Shown here one piece after another: positions 7,190 to 16,719 of a DNA stretch of 64,000 nt. The notes under the pieces are model-generated. The model was given only the letters and a program-made list of their open reading frames with translations. It did no database searches and had not been told where the DNA came from. Both the position numbers and the translations under genes were made by a program. The first letter of the stretch is position 1; each line of letters starts with the position of its first letter. Source of the stretch: an uncultured Bacilli bacterium (GTDB lineage Bacteria; Bacillota_I; Bacilli_A; RF39; UBA660); the NCBI GenBank assembly GCA_934141145.1, contig CAKPCA010000005.1:1-64000 (forward strand). Direction: 5' to 3'.

Positions 7190-9796
7190 TTAAGAATTAA
7201 TACCTTTAACCATTAACTCTTCAGGTTTTTTCTTTTCTTTCTTTTCTTTTTTAGTATTCTTTTTCTTATTATATTTCTTATATGATCTATACTCTAATAT
7301 CGCCCAAAGTGGTGATGATAAGAATATAGATGAATATGCTCCTGCAACTAATCCAATTAATATTGCAATATCAAATTCAATTATTTCATGAGCTCCTAAG
7401 AATATTAAAACTATAACTGGGATCATAGTTGTTATAGTAGTATTAATAGATCTATATAATGTTTCTCTTATACTACTATTTACTACAATAGCAAGTTCAT
7501 CTTTAGTTAGGTTTCTATTCTTTCCAAATTCTTTTTTATTTTCACGTATTCTATCAAATATAACTATTGTATTATTAATAGAATAACCAATTATTGTAAG
7601 TATTGCCGCAACAAATATAGAATTAATTTCTACTTTAAATATTGCAAACATACAAATTATAATTAACACATCATGAATAAGTGCAAGTACACTACTTATT
7701 GCAAAACTAAATTTATATCTAAATGATATATATAAAATTATTCCAACAATTGCAAATAGTAATGAAATAATAGCATTTTTTATTAAATCTTTTTTTACTA
7801 CATTTGATACTACAGATATTTCTGTTTTAGAATCATATTTTTTTTCAAAATAACTAGATGTTGACTTTACTTCTTCTTCATCTAAAACTTTATCAATTTT
7901 TACATATGCAGTATTATCATCTGCCATAGTTAAATCTAATATTTTATAATTCATAGACTTAATATCTTTTTTTATGTCACTTTCTTTAATTGCATTAGGT
8001 GCTGTAATAGATATATCAGAACCACCTGTAAAATCAATACCAAAGTTAAATCCAGTTGTAATCATAAATACAATTCCAACTACAAATACTATTAGAGATA
8101 TACCTGCAAATTTCTTAAAGTTAGAATTAAAATCAAACTTACTTTCTTTTACTTCTTTATTTTTATCAAAATTTACAAATAATTTTAATTTGTCATCAAA
8201 GAAATCAGTATTTACAAATATCTTTGTTATAAATCTATTAATAAATATGATTATAAACATAGTCATTATTATATTTATTATAAGCATTGTTGCAAAACCT
8301 TTAACAGAACTTTCACCAAATGCAAATAATATAAGTGCGACTATTAATGTTGTAATATTAGAATCAAATATTGATGAGAAAGAAGTTTTATTACCATTTA
8401 CAACTGCAGTTTTTAAACTTCTACCTTTTCTTAATTCTTCTTTTATTCTTTCTGATGTAATTACACATGCATCAATTGCCATACCAACACCTAAAACAAG
8501 TGCGGCTATACCTGGAAGTGTTAATACACCTTCTATTAAATAGAACACTGTAAATACTGCAAGAGTATATAAAACTATTGAAACAGAAGAAATAAATCCT
8601 GAGAATCTATAAATTAATATCATAAATATAGCTATCAATAAAATACCAATAACACCTGCAATAGCAGTCTTATTAAGTGAATCTGCACCAAATTCAGAAC
8701 CTACTGTTTTTGATGAAATTTCTTTAAATTTAACATTTGTTGACCCTGAATTTATCAAATCTACTAATGTTTTTACTTGTTCATCAGTAAAATTACCTTG
8801 AATAATAACATTACTTGAAAAACCTTCTTTAACAGTTGCAGCTGATAAACATTTTGCATTATTTTCATCATCAAAATTACCACAACTATTTTTTGATGTG
8901 CTATAACTATCTCCTGCATCTTTATCATAATCAAGCCATATAACAATTAATTTATCATCAGTTTGACTAATTTTACTAGTTACTTCATAAAATTTATCTT
9001 TATCCTTTACATTAAGAAGTATCGCTGGTTTTCCATTAGAATCTTGTGATATTTTAGCACCATTTACGACAGTTTTATCCATAAGCTTATTATCACTACT
9101 ATCTCTAAATGATAATTCACCTGCAACTGTTATATAATTTCTTGCTTCATCAGGATTAGTAACACCTGCAAGTTTTACTCTAATTTTATCTTTGCCCTCA
9201 ATTAAAATTTCAGGTTCTGAAACGCCTAATTTATCTATTCTTCTAAGCATTGTGCGATATGTATTTTCTACATCTTCACTTGTTACTTCTTTACCTTTTT
9301 CAGTACTACTTATTTGATATAGTATTTCAAAACCACCAGCTAAATCTAGTCCTTTAGTAATATTATTGAATACTATAGGAATAAGTGCTATAGCTGAAAT
9401 TAATATTAAAACTATACATATTATCACAGAAGTAAATTTTAACTTTTTACTATTAAATTCTACTTTTGCATCATATTTACTTTCATCAAATCCTAAAATA
9501 GCATAACCAACTATAGGAAGTAATGCAAGTAATACTATAAATCCATTACTTTTATTAAATTTCTTTCCTAATTTTATGCATAAATAAATATGAAACCAAA
9601 TATTAACAGGACTAATTAAAAGACCAAAAATATAGTACCATTTAAAGTCTGCTAAATTAAGTAATTTAACTAAATTAACAAATGGTATATAAGCTAAATA
9701 TTGTTTTATTTTTCCTTTCTTAAATACTTTTGAAACAAAAAAACAAGTTAATAAGTAAGCAAATAAACAACTAATAATTAAAATAATTATATTCAT
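7190..9796 (-). CDS. secDF: Fused protein translocase subunit SecDF with an extra N-terminal membrane domain
   Basis: Proton-driven auxiliary of the Sec translocon, with SecD and SecF fused in one 868-residue chain. SecD starts at the span near residues 121-144 with GLDLAGG (149-155), carries its periplasmic domain, then a 5-span block (GVIGILLIAIFMILIYRFSG onward). SecF has GFNFGIDFTGGSDISI and its own block with the D-R-I-R-E-N-K loop. Residues 1-115 are not part of SecDF. They hold about three hydrophobic segments with YIPFVNLVKLL, FNKSNGFIVLLALLPIVGY and ILGFDESKYD, which resemble the DUF5684 (signal-peptidase-like small membrane) family. It is followed 17 bases later by rel. Confidence 0.93.
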   Translation of the reverse strand: MNIIILIISCLFAYLLTCFFVSKVFKKGKIKQYLAYIPFVNLVKLLNLADFKWYYIFGLLISPVNIWFHIYLCIKLGKKFNKSNGFIVLLALLPIVGYAILGFDESKYDAKVEFNSKKLKFTSVIICIVLILISAIALIPIVFNNITKGLDLAGGFEILYQISSTEKGKEVTSEDVENTYRTMLRRIDKLGVSEPEILIEGKDKIRVKLAGVTNPDEARNYITVAGELSFRDSSDNKLMDKTVVNGAKISQDSNGKPAILLNVKDKDKFYEVTSKISQTDDKLIVIWLDYDKDAGDSYSTSKNSCGNFDDENNAKCLSAATVKEGFSSNVIIQGNFTDEQVKTLVDLINSGSTNVKFKEISSKTVGSEFGADSLNKTAIAGVIGILLIAIFMILIYRFSGFISSVSIVLYTLAVFTVFYLIEGVLTLPGIAALVLGVGMAIDACVITSERIKEELRKGRSLKTAVVNGNKTSFSSIFDSNITTLIVALILFAFGESSVKGFATMLIINIIMTMFIIIFINRFITKIFVNTDFFDDKLKLFVNFDKNKEVKESKFDFNSNFKKFAGISLIVFVVGIVFMITTGFNFGIDFTGGSDISITAPNAIKESDIKKDIKSMNYKILDLTMADDNTAYVKIDKVLDEEEVKSTSSYFEKKYDSKTEISVVSNVVKKDLIKNAIISLLFAIVGIILYISFRYKFSFAISSVLALIHDVLIIICMFAIFKVEINSIFVAAILTIIGYSINNTIVIFDRIRENKKEFGKNRNLTKDELAIVVNSSIRETLYRSINTTITTMIPVIVLIFLGAHEIIEFDIAILIGLVAGAYSSIFLSSPLWAILEYRSYKKYNKKKNTKKEKKEKKKPEELMVKGINS

Positions 9797-9807
9797 ACTT
9801 CATCCTC

Positions 9808-10026
9808 CTAATAGGTAATATCATTACCATTATAATTTAAAATATCATTAACAACTTCATTAAGTGTTAAATTTGTCTCTTCCTTCCACTTATCTTTTAT
9901 AAGTGACAAAAAGATATCGTTTTCTTTTACATTTTTTCCCTTTTTGTTAAGTTCTCTTCTTTTTACTCTTAGTGCCGGTAAAACTTTATTATATAATTCA
10001 TATGCCGAATTAAATTTTATATCCAT
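9808..10026 (-). CDS. comN: ComN-like post-transcriptional regulator
   Basis: A 72-residue protein matching by eye the small Bacillota family of post-transcriptional regulators typified by ComN (YrzD) of Bacillus subtilis. It has an LPALRVKRRELNKKGK stretch, a D-I-F-x-x-L-x-x-x-K-W-K segment and a final NEVVNDILNY. In B. subtilis ComN acts on competence operon mRNA and interacts with DivIVA, and its gene lies next to secDF and near spoVB, exactly as here. The name rests on this synteny plus motif resemblance, so family membership is inferred. A TATAAT (10065-10070, minus strand) lies upstream. It ends 11 bases before secDF. Confidence 0.72.
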   Translation of the reverse strand: MDIKFNSAYELYNKVLPALRVKRRELNKKGKNVKENDIFLSLIKDKWKEETNLTLNEVVNDILNYNGNDITY

Positions 10027-10141
10027 TCATCCTCACCTATGCTTATCATTTGTTTCACAATACAATTATACAAAATATTTTAAATTTTTTAAAGGGAAAA
10101 TTCATATATTTATTATATAAATAGTATTTTAAGGGGATTAT

Positions 10142-11431
10142 ATGATAAAAAACAAATTTATAAAAAGTACAATAATACTTTTAATTGGTGGATTTTTGAC
10201 TAAAATACTTGGTATGCTTATAAAAATAATAACAACAAGATTAATTGGAACAGATATGATAGGTATATATATGATGATAATGCCAACATTTAATTTATTT
10301 ATTACACTATCACAAATGGGATTTCCAACAGCAGTAAGTAAAATAGTATCAGAAGGAAAAAATAATAATAAAAAGACAATATTTTCTTGTATTTTTCTAT
10401 CTATAATTATTACACTTACACTAATGATAGTAGTTATACTTTCATCACCTTTAATATGTAAATTTCTTCATAATGATAAATTATATTATCCTATTATATG
10501 TATTGGATTTACACTACCATTTATTAGTATTTCAGGAATAATTAGAGGTTATTTTTTTGGAAGAGAACAAATGTTCCCACATGTATTATCAAATCTTTTT
10601 GAGCAAGTAATTAGAATTATTTTAAATATCATTTTTTTACCACACCTAATAAAATATGGTGTATCAATTACTATCTCATTTTTAGTACTAACTAACATAT
10701 TTAGTGAAAGTATATCAATAGCGGTATTGTATTTTTTCTTACCCAAAAAAATATCTATTACAAAAGACTCTATAAAACCAGATTTCTCTACCATAAAAGA
10801 TGTACTTAATATATCTTTACCAACTACATCATCTAGAATAATTGGGACAATAGGATACTTTTTTGAACCTATAATATTAACTACATTTCTATTAATAAAT
10901 GGATATACAAATAAATATATTACTTACGAATATGGAATAATTACAGGATACGTAATGCCACTTTTAATGCTTCCATCTTTTTTTACAATGGCAATTAGTC
11001 AAGCAACATTGCCAGTAATAAGTAATGCTTATGCAAACAATAAAATAGAATATGTAAAAAAGAAAATAAAAGAATCTTTATCATTATCGACTATAATAGG
11101 AATAATTTTTACAATAGTACTTATGATATATCCAGATTTCTTTATGAAACTTATATATAACACTACTGAGGGTGTTAACTATATTAGAATTATTGCACCA
11201 TTCTTTTTACTGTATTATATCCAAGTACCTTTAGTTTCTGTCCTTCAAGCATTAAATAAAGCAAAAGAAGCAATGATGAGTACACTATTTGGAATAATTA
11301 TTAAACTTAGTCTAATGATTGGATTATCATACCTAAAAATAGGTTTATATCCCCTTATAATCGCAACTATTGTAAATATCTTATATGTAACTATATTTAA
11401 TTATATAAAAGTAAAAAAAATATTTAGATGA
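10142..11431 (+). CDS. SpoVB-like lipid-linked oligosaccharide flippase (MOP superfamily)
   Basis: A 429-residue integral membrane protein with about 12-14 predicted spans. It resembles the stage V sporulation protein B / polysaccharide flippase branch of the MOP superfamily: N-terminal FLTKILGMLIKIITTRLIG, then LSQMGFPTAVSKIVSEG, ISGIIRGYFFGREQM, and ISLPTTSSRIIGTIGYFFEPI. Members flip undecaprenyl-linked wall or spore-cortex precursors. Its place beside the comN-like gene and secDF supports the SpoVB assignment. An AAGGGG ribosome-binding site is present. It is divergent from the comN-secDF-rel run and ends in a bidirectional terminator. Presence of this family does not prove that the organism sporulates. 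Confidence 0.85.
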   Translation: MIKNKFIKSTIILLIGGFLTKILGMLIKIITTRLIGTDMIGIYMMIMPTFNLFITLSQMGFPTAVSKIVSEGKNNNKKTIFSCIFLSIIITLTLMIVVILSSPLICKFLHNDKLYYPIICIGFTLPFISISGIIRGYFFGREQMFPHVLSNLFEQVIRIILNIIFLPHLIKYGVSITISFLVLTNIFSESISIAVLYFFLPKKISITKDSIKPDFSTIKDVLNISLPTTSSRIIGTIGYFFEPIILTTFLLINGYTNKYITYEYGIITGYVMPLLMLPSFFTMAISQATLPVISNAYANNKIEYVKKKIKESLSLSTIIGIIFTIVLMIYPDFFMKLIYNTTEGVNYIRIIAPFFLLYYIQVPLVSVLQALNKAKEAMMSTLFGIIIKLSLMIGLSYLKIGLYPLIIATIVNILYVTIFNYIKVKKIFR

Positions 11432-11451
11432 TTATTTTCTAAATATTTTTT
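11416..11451. terminator. Bidirectional terminator between convergent genes
   Basis: A 12-bp perfect stem (11416-11427 with 11439-11450, loop of 11 containing the flippase stop codon). It has T-tracts on both strands and so serves both the plus-strand flippase and the minus-strand gene at 11469-12143. Confidence 0.8.
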
Positions 11452-11468
11452 ACCACTGAAATCCACAA

Positions 11469-12143
11469 TTATTTTTTTATTTGAAAATTTTCAGGTACCA
11501 TCTTATATACTGCTACACTATTATCGGTCGTTACCACACTATCTTGCTCATTTACCTGAGTTTTATTCTCATTTGTCTCTTTACTATCTTGTTCATTTAT
11601 TTGAGTGTTATTTTCATTGCATTCTTTCAATAATTTATTTTTTTCTCTTAATGCTTCCATTCTATCATATTTCTTTTTTAATTGTTCTAAAGTTGATTTA
11701 GATGATCTATCTAGTTCCCTTAAAGCTCTATTTCTATCTGATATCCATTTTTTCTTTTCCTTATTTATTTGTATAAATTTATTCTTTTTCAATTTTTCTA
11801 TAATTTCTTTATCATCTACAGCATCTTCTAATAATGCATATATTTCATTTGTATCCTGGTAATCACCGTTTAAATATTTTATATTATTATCAAATATTAT
11901 CCATCTGTATAATATAATAAATGAACGTCTTATATCACTTTTATAATCCTCAATTGGAAAATCTATTTTAGTATCAAGAATCACTTTTGGTATTTGTTTA
12001 ACAAATCTTTCATCAACGTCGAAACCTTTTTCTTCTAATTTTTCTTTAATTTTTCTTATTGTTCTGTTTTTCTTTATTTCTTGAACCACAATGTTAAATG
12101 CTGCGGGAACAAGGATATATGAGCCTAATATTATCAATTGCAT
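11469..12143 (-). CDS. Hypothetical membrane-anchored coiled-coil protein with a short tandem repeat
   Basis: I do not recognise this 224-residue protein. It starts with a hydrophobic segment (about residues 2-20), a likely anchor or signal. The middle is charged and helical, with a probable coiled coil near residues 130-175 (KKKWISDRNRALRELDR onward). Near the C-terminus two copies of a 15-residue unit follow each other: NENNTQINEQDSKET and NENKTQVNEQDSVVT. They look like a disordered linker that grew by duplication. It has its own strong promoter and terminator, so it is monocistronic. Confidence 0.7.
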   Translation of the reverse strand: MQLIILGSYILVPAAFNIVVQEIKKNRTIRKIKEKLEEKGFDVDERFVKQIPKVILDTKIDFPIEDYKSDIRRSFIILYRWIIFDNNIKYLNGDYQDTNEIYALLEDAVDDKEIIEKLKKNKFIQINKEKKKWISDRNRALRELDRSSKSTLEQLKKKYDRMEALREKNKLLKECNENNTQINEQDSKETNENKTQVNEQDSVVTTDNSVAVYKMVPENFQIKK

Positions 12144-12202
12144 TTTTATAATTCACCTCTCATTATTAATCTCTTTATTACAAAATTTAAAAGATTGATA
12201 TT

Positions 12203-12230
12203 ATTATACTTACGATATATTATTTGTCAA
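12203..12230 (-). promoter_or_regulatory. Promoter of the gene at 11469-12143
   Basis: TTGACA (12225-12230), 16-base spacer, TATAAT (12203-12208) on the minus strand. A sigma-A-type consensus match. Confidence 0.75.
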
Positions 12231-12252
12231 GCGTTATATACTAAATTAAAAT

Positions 12253-12277
12253 AAAAAGTACCTATTAGATACTTTTT
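12253..12277 (-). terminator. Intrinsic terminator after the calcium ATPase gene
   Basis: A 10-bp stem with one G-U pair (12253-12262 with 12268-12277, loop of 5), followed by a T-rich tract on the minus strand. It begins at the stop codon. Confidence 0.7.
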
Positions 12278-14894
12278 AAACATTACTTGTTCCATATAAT
12301 TTTCTATATACTAATTTTCTTAAATTATCTATAGGTATTACAGTAAATGCAAGTAATACCATAATTATAAATTCACTAAAAGTAAGTGGTTTAGTTCTAA
12401 ATAGATCACCACCAAAATATATTAATAAAATTTGTACTACAGTTATAAATAACATAATTAAAATAAATGCTTTATTTTTACCTATATTTGATAATATTTT
12501 AATTCTACTTGTTCTTGCATTAAAACTATTAAATATATCTATAAATATAAATAATCCAAAGAATGCACTCATTAAATAAGCACTATTACCATTTCTAAAC
12601 AAACTAGAAATAAAACTAGATTTTAAAAATATAAAACAAAGAACTGCAGAATATAAACCTGTTATTAAAATTTCACTTATCATATATTTATTTATAATAG
12701 ATTCGTTTTTACTTTTTGGTTTTTCATTCATATATTCTAAAAGTGGTGGCTCAAATGCAAATGCTAAACCAGCAAGTGTATCCATTACCATATTAACCCA
12801 TAACATTTGTATTACTGTAACTGGGGTATCAATTCCTATAAATGGTCCTACTACAGATAAAGTAATTGCGCATAAATTTATTGTTAACTGAACTATTATA
12901 AATTTTCTAATACTTTTAAATATGGTTCTACCATATAAAATAGCTTTTGAAATTGATAAAAAATTATCATCAAGAACTACAATATCACTTGCTTCTTTAG
13001 CAACCTCAGTACCACTTCCCATTGAAAAGCCTACATCCGCTTTTTTTAAGGCAGGGGCATCATTAACACCATCACCTGTCATACCAACAACAAGTCCTTC
13101 TTCTTTTGCAAGTTTCACAAGCATACTTTTATCTTTTGGAAGACTTCGTGCTACCACTTTTAAATTAGGTAATACTTTTTTTATTTCATCGCTTGTCATA
13201 GAATTTAATTCATCACTAGTTAATACAACATCATTTTTACTATCAATAATGCCTATTTCTTTTGCAATATTAATCGCAGTATCTTTACTATCGCCTGTAA
13301 TCATAACAGTACTTACTCCTGCTTTTTTTACAAGTTCTACTCCTTTAATCGCATCTTTTCTTATTTCATCCTTTAAAAATATTACACCAACTAAGCATAA
13401 ACTATTAAAACTCTCAATTTCATAATTATTTGATGTAGCAAGTACTATCGCTCTTTTTCCATTACTAGTTATTAAATCTATTTTTGCTTCTAATTCTTTC
13501 ATCTTACAAAATACTCTTTTTTCACCAAACTCATCATAATAATATTTACAATTTTTAAGTATTTTTTCTTTAGCACCTTTTATTAAATTAAGTCTTTTCC
13601 CGTTCTCCATAATACTTACGATTGAATATTTATTTTTACTATCAAATGGCACTGTTTTTATTTTTTCTGTATCAATATTATATCCAGTTTTTATATAACT
13701 TAGAAGTGCTCTATCTGTAATATTTCCGCCAATTATTTTTTTATTTATCTCACTATAAGAACTAGAATTATTTAAAATAATAGATTTCTTTAATATATTA
13801 TAATATTTTCTATTATTATATAATTCAAATTCTTCATTATATTCTTTTAAATTACCGGTAAGTAAACTAGTAACTGATAAATTACCATTAGTAAGAGTGC
13901 CTGTCTTATCTGTAAATAAAATATTTAATGAACCAGATGTCTCAATTCCTACAAGCTTTCTAACTAGTACATTATCTTTAAGCATTTTTTTCATATTTGT
14001 TGAAAGTACTAATGTAATCATCATTGGTAAGCCTTCTGGTACTGCAACTACTATTATTGTTACACTAAGAGTTAATGCATATATCAGATGTTTTAACAAA
14101 AATGGAATATTCATTATTGATTCTTTTATTAGAACTATATCAAAATTATTATTTATTACAAACATACAAAATAAATATGAAACAGATGCTAAAAAAGCAC
14201 TTATATAGCCTATTTTACTAATTATTTTAGCAAGATTAGTAAGCCTTAACTTTAATGGACTTATATCGTTTTTTTCAGTTAATTCCATTGATATAGAGCC
14301 ATACATAGTATTAAGTCCTACTTTAGTAACTTTCATAATAGCTTCACCAGAATATATTGTAGTACCTCTATATATTTTATTTTTATCAATAATTTTACCG
14401 TGTGATGCTTCTTTATATACTTCCATACTTTCACCTGTTAATGATGATTCATCTATACTTATATTTCCTTTAATAATAATTCCATCCGCAGGTACTTTAT
14501 CACCAGCTTCTAAAATTATTAAATCATCTACAACTACATCATCTATTATTATCTCTTCTATTAGATTATCTCTTTTAACTTTGCATTTTGTTTTACTTGT
14601 TTCCTCTTGCATTTTAGTAAATGCCTTTTCAGAACCATATTCACTTAAAGAAGAAATAAATGTTGCGACAAATATTGCAATTACAATTCCTATTGTTTCA
14701 AAAAAATCAAAATCTTTGAATAAAAATATTACCTTTATAGCAAGTGCAATCAATAATATTTTTATTATAGGATCACCAAGTGATTCAATTAATAAATTTA
14801 TAAATTTATTTTGTTTAGTAATCGATATAGAGTTTGTCCCATATTTTTTTCTTTGTTTAATTACTTCTGCTTTACTAAGACCAGTATTATTCAT
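12276..14894 (-). CDS. Calcium-translocating P-type ATPase
   Basis: An 872-residue P2-type cation ATPase that probably exports Ca2+. The N-terminal cation-ATPase domain begins LSKAEVIKQRKKYGTN. The actuator loop SLTGES, the M4 ion-site motif VPEGLP (about residue 286), the phosphorylation motif DKTGTLT (about residue 330), the nucleotide-binding KGAKEKIL and the hinge GDGVNDAPALKKADVGF (about residue 609) are all intact. The C-terminal domain has several further spans. PEGLP plus the overall length fits the Ca2+ (SERCA/PMCA-like) branch rather than heavy-metal pumps. AGGAGG precedes the ATG. A second calcium gene, the antiporter at 58739, is also in this window. Confidence 0.93.
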   Translation of the reverse strand: MNNTGLSKAEVIKQRKKYGTNSISITKQNKFINLLIESLGDPIIKILLIALAIKVIFLFKDFDFFETIGIVIAIFVATFISSLSEYGSEKAFTKMQEETSKTKCKVKRDNLIEEIIIDDVVVDDLIILEAGDKVPADGIIIKGNISIDESSLTGESMEVYKEASHGKIIDKNKIYRGTTIYSGEAIMKVTKVGLNTMYGSISMELTEKNDISPLKLRLTNLAKIISKIGYISAFLASVSYLFCMFVINNNFDIVLIKESIMNIPFLLKHLIYALTLSVTIIVVAVPEGLPMMITLVLSTNMKKMLKDNVLVRKLVGIETSGSLNILFTDKTGTLTNGNLSVTSLLTGNLKEYNEEFELYNNRKYYNILKKSIILNNSSSYSEINKKIIGGNITDRALLSYIKTGYNIDTEKIKTVPFDSKNKYSIVSIMENGKRLNLIKGAKEKILKNCKYYYDEFGEKRVFCKMKELEAKIDLITSNGKRAIVLATSNNYEIESFNSLCLVGVIFLKDEIRKDAIKGVELVKKAGVSTVMITGDSKDTAINIAKEIGIIDSKNDVVLTSDELNSMTSDEIKKVLPNLKVVARSLPKDKSMLVKLAKEEGLVVGMTGDGVNDAPALKKADVGFSMGSGTEVAKEASDIVVLDDNFLSISKAILYGRTIFKSIRKFIIVQLTINLCAITLSVVGPFIGIDTPVTVIQMLWVNMVMDTLAGLAFAFEPPLLEYMNEKPKSKNESIINKYMISEILITGLYSAVLCFIFLKSSFISSLFRNGNSAYLMSAFFGLFIFIDIFNSFNARTSRIKILSNIGKNKAFILIMLFITVVQILLIYFGGDLFRTKPLTFSEFIIMVLLAFTVIPIDNLRKLVYRKLYGTSNV

Positions 14895-14941
14895 AAATAT
14901 TCCTCCTAAAGAATATTACGAATAAAATATAAAATTTATTA

Positions 14942-15805
14942 CTAATATAAATCGACAATTTTTATTAATATGCTATTTAATATTTCTTCATCATCTATTT
15001 TACCTATATAAAAGCATTTTTTACCTAAATCTTTAAATGACGCACCCGAATTATATAAAATTTTTCTATCTATTATGATAAACCTATCGTGAAATACATT
15101 ATTACTTATAAAAGAAACATTATTATATTGTGATTCATACTTTTTCTTTAATGTACAATCTATATTACCAGATACTATTTTTATATTTGTTTTAATTCCT
15201 TTTAAAATATCTAATAATTCTTTGCTTGCATAATTATCTATTATAATTATTTCTTGTTTTGCAATGCTTAATATATCCATCAAAAGTGAATACGCATCAT
15301 ATATTTGTCCTTCATAAAATATCGTATTTATTTTTTGTTTTTCATTTAATTTATCAAATGATTCCTCTAACTTTAATATTCTATTTTCATGACTAATTAA
15401 CATTTTTTCATTTTGATATAAATTGTTTGATATGTATTTTCTCATATTTACAAAAGCATCCATTATTCTTACACTTGTTTCTACTGCCACTTTTGATTTT
15501 AATACTGTTGCAAGCATTGCAATTCCTTGCTCTGTAAATACTCTAGGATTTTTGTATTTGCCGCCCCTTGTTTCTATTTTTCGGTCAAAATTTTTGACCA
15601 AAAGTTTTTTAGATTCTTTTTCATCTAAACGAAAGGAAAATCTTTCTGGAAACTTGTTTGGATTATTTTTAACTGCTTGATTTATTTCCTTTGTCCCATT
15701 TTTGCATTGATACAATTTTGCTAAATCACTATCTAACATTACCTGTTTTCCTCTTATTTCATATATCATATTTTCTATATTTAATTCTTCTTTTAATTCA
15801 TACAT
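14942..15805 (-). CDS. ORF6N-domain protein with a C-terminal phospholipase-D-like region
   Basis: A 287-residue protein. Residues about 10-110 match the phage-derived ORF6N DNA-binding domain (IRGKQVMLDSDLAKLYQ, then FPERFSFRLDEKES, FTEQGIAMLATVLKS). A coiled coil follows (about 125-155). The C-terminal 130 residues include IIIIDNYASKELLDIL and FHDRFIIIDRKILYNSGAS, an H-x-R-x4-D form of the HKD motif, so it resembles a PLD-family domain with arginine in place of lysine. ORF6N proteins occur in prophages and as free-standing accessory genes of unknown role. No phage genes adjoin. AGGAGG ribosome-binding site. It is 47 bases upstream of the ATPase gene with no terminator seen between them. Confidence 0.8.
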   Translation of the reverse strand: MYELKEELNIENMIYEIRGKQVMLDSDLAKLYQCKNGTKEINQAVKNNPNKFPERFSFRLDEKESKKLLVKNFDRKIETRGGKYKNPRVFTEQGIAMLATVLKSKVAVETSVRIMDAFVNMRKYISNNLYQNEKMLISHENRILKLEESFDKLNEKQKINTIFYEGQIYDAYSLLMDILSIAKQEIIIIDNYASKELLDILKGIKTNIKIVSGNIDCTLKKKYESQYNNVSFISNNVFHDRFIIIDRKILYNSGASFKDLGKKCFYIGKIDDEEILNSILIKIVDLY

Positions 15806-15864
15806 AATGTACCTCCTACTACTTATATTCTCTGTATAAATTAAAATTCCCTCTAAAAAAGTTA

Positions 15865-15895
15865 AAAATACATAGATAAATAGTCTATGTATTTT
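15865..15895 (-). terminator. Intrinsic terminator after the ZIP transporter gene
   Basis: A 12-bp perfect stem (15865-15876 with 15884-15895, loop of 7), then TTAACTTTTTT on the minus strand. Confidence 0.75.
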
Positions 15896-15897
15896 AT

Positions 15898-16647
15898 TTA
15901 AAACAAAAAGTGATTAATAAACATAAATATAATACCTATTACAAAGAATATTGAAGATAAAGTTTTTTCTTTATATTGCTTTGCTTCTTTTAAAAGTTCA
16001 TAGATTGAAATATACATCATTATTCCTGCTATAAAAGCAAATAATATTCCCATAAATGAATTGGTAATAAATCTTCTTAAGAACAAAAATGCTAAAAATG
16101 CTCCAAAAGGTTCTGAAAGAGCACTAATTAAAGTATATAAAAAAGCTTTCTTTTTACTTTTTGTAGAATAAAAAATAGGAACTGATATACTAATACCTTC
16201 TGGAATATTATGCATTGCAATTGCAATAGCTAAGCTTATACCTAGTTTAGTATTAATACTACTCGCCATAAAAGTAGCAATCCCTTCTGGTATATTATGA
16301 AGTATAATCGCAAGCATTGATATTATTCCAACTCTAAATAATTTGCTATTATTTTCTTTATTTTCAGGCATATATTTATCAATTGACATAGATGAAATTA
16401 TTCCGACACATAAAAATACTAAAAAGATAAGTATACTTGCAATATAATTATATTTAGTTGTAAGCATTGTTAATGATTCAGGAATTAAATCTGTTAAAGA
16501 CACGCATATCATAACACCTGATGCAAAGGATAATGATGAAGATATTATTTTATTTTTATTATTACCAGGCAGAAATATTACAATTATTCCTAGCATAGTC
16601 GCAAATCCTGCTAAAAAAGTAATAAAAAAACTATAAGTAATATTCAT
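15898..16647 (-). CDS. ZIP family metal (zinc) transporter
   Basis: A 249-residue ZupT/GufA-like ZIP permease that imports Zn2+ and related divalent metals. About eight spans are visible. The two signature helices carry LHNIPEGIATF and MHNIPEGISISVP, the metal-binding H-N-x-P-E-G motifs of spans 4 and 5. A GTG at 16656 would extend the frame by three codons, but it overlaps the AGGTGAT ribosome-binding site, so the ATG at 16647 is preferred. No regulator or metal riboswitch is seen in the 575 bases upstream, which hold a decayed gene. Confidence 0.9.
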   Translation of the reverse strand: MNITYSFFITFLAGFATMLGIIVIFLPGNNKNKIISSSLSFASGVMICVSLTDLIPESLTMLTTKYNYIASILIFLVFLCVGIISSMSIDKYMPENKENNSKLFRVGIISMLAIILHNIPEGIATFMASSINTKLGISLAIAIAMHNIPEGISISVPIFYSTKSKKKAFLYTLISALSEPFGAFLAFLFLRRFITNSFMGILFAFIAGIMMYISIYELLKEAKQYKEKTLSSIFFVIGIIFMFINHFLF

Positions 16648-16719
16648 ATAGATCACCTAATATTATAAATGAATAATTACTATAGTTTAGAACTATATTA
16701 ATTTCTTTTATTTACTTGC

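Noticed and set aside
7974..8543. Open frame of 189 codons on the plus strand
   Set aside because: It lies wholly inside secDF on the opposite strand. It has no ribosome-binding site and its composition is that of an antisense frame of a membrane protein.
12922..13425. Open frame of 167 codons on the plus strand
   Set aside because: Antisense to the calcium ATPase, whose motifs cover the whole region.
14942..15805. A prophage around the ORF6N gene
   Set aside because: The neighbours are a calcium ATPase and a ZIP transporter. No integrase, portal, capsid or terminase gene is present.
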